Assembly (NCBI GenBank): GCA_008711295.1
Contig: VUYV01000015.1
Span: 1,755,054-1,819,053 of the forward strand
Length of the DNA: 64,000 nucleotides
DNA from: Anarhynchus alexandrinus
Taxonomy: Eukaryota; Chordata; Aves; Charadriiformes; Charadriidae
Direction of reading: 5' to 3'
Below the pieces are notes generated by a model. The model saw only the letters and a list, made by a program, of their open reading frames with translations, was not told the DNA's origin and ran no database searches. Below are positions 63,900 through 64,000 of the stretch, piece after piece. The position numbers and the translations under genes are program-made. How positions within the stretch are numbered: the first letter of the stretch is position 1; each line of letters begins with the position of its first letter.

Positions 63900-64000
63900 C
63901 TAAAACACAGAGTAATACCCAATTGAAAAAATTAAAAAAATAATCTGTTTAGGCTACACAGTGCATTAAACACGGTAGCAGGCAGTCTCACAAACAAACA

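Overview
This window is vertebrate nuclear DNA, most likely from a bird. It has intron-split genes with GT-AG boundaries and AATAAA signals, and the recognisable interspersed repeats are CR1-type LINEs. Two of these CR1 copies end in ATTCTRTG-type 3' octamers typical of sauropsid, especially avian, CR1. There are no bacterial operons, CRISPR arrays or phage genes. AQP7 and TPGS2 are, to my knowledge, Z-linked in chicken, so a Z-chromosome segment is an inference. Two single-base N positions (23291 and 25610) show that this is a draft assembly.

Layout. (1) At 2067-7206 on + lies a compact five-exon gene for a secreted two-domain Ly6/uPAR protein of the phospholipase A2 inhibitor gamma type (226 aa, all introns phase 1). 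(2) 7.4-32 kb is gene-poor. It holds CR1 copies (22.76-23.09 kb, 23.88-25.71 kb and 26.81-27.29 kb), two diverged copies of a roughly 490-bp sequence ending in a 5S-rRNA-like module (8.68-9.17 and 26.04-26.53 kb), a second diverged pair (19.69 and 28.48 kb), and possible decayed Ly6-type exons. (3) 32184-45509 on + is AQP7, an aquaglyceroporin with NAA and NPS pore motifs. It includes a small upstream coding exon 3.9 kb from the next exon whose phase joins correctly. (4) 48583-56144 on - carries the last five coding exons of TPGS2, a tubulin polyglutamylase complex subunit; its first exons were not found. AQP7 and TPGS2 are tail to tail. (5) 56.2-64 kb is intron or intergenic DNA with an old repeat pair and one exon-like block at the right edge on -.

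The three genes have unrelated jobs: extracellular inhibition or binding, glycerol and water transport, and microtubule modification. Nothing suggests that they work as one system. I found no clear new biological system. The most interesting signals are the 5S-like repeat pair, the hidden AQP7 first exon, the possible Ly6 exon fossils and the unexplained exon-like block at 63.8 kb.
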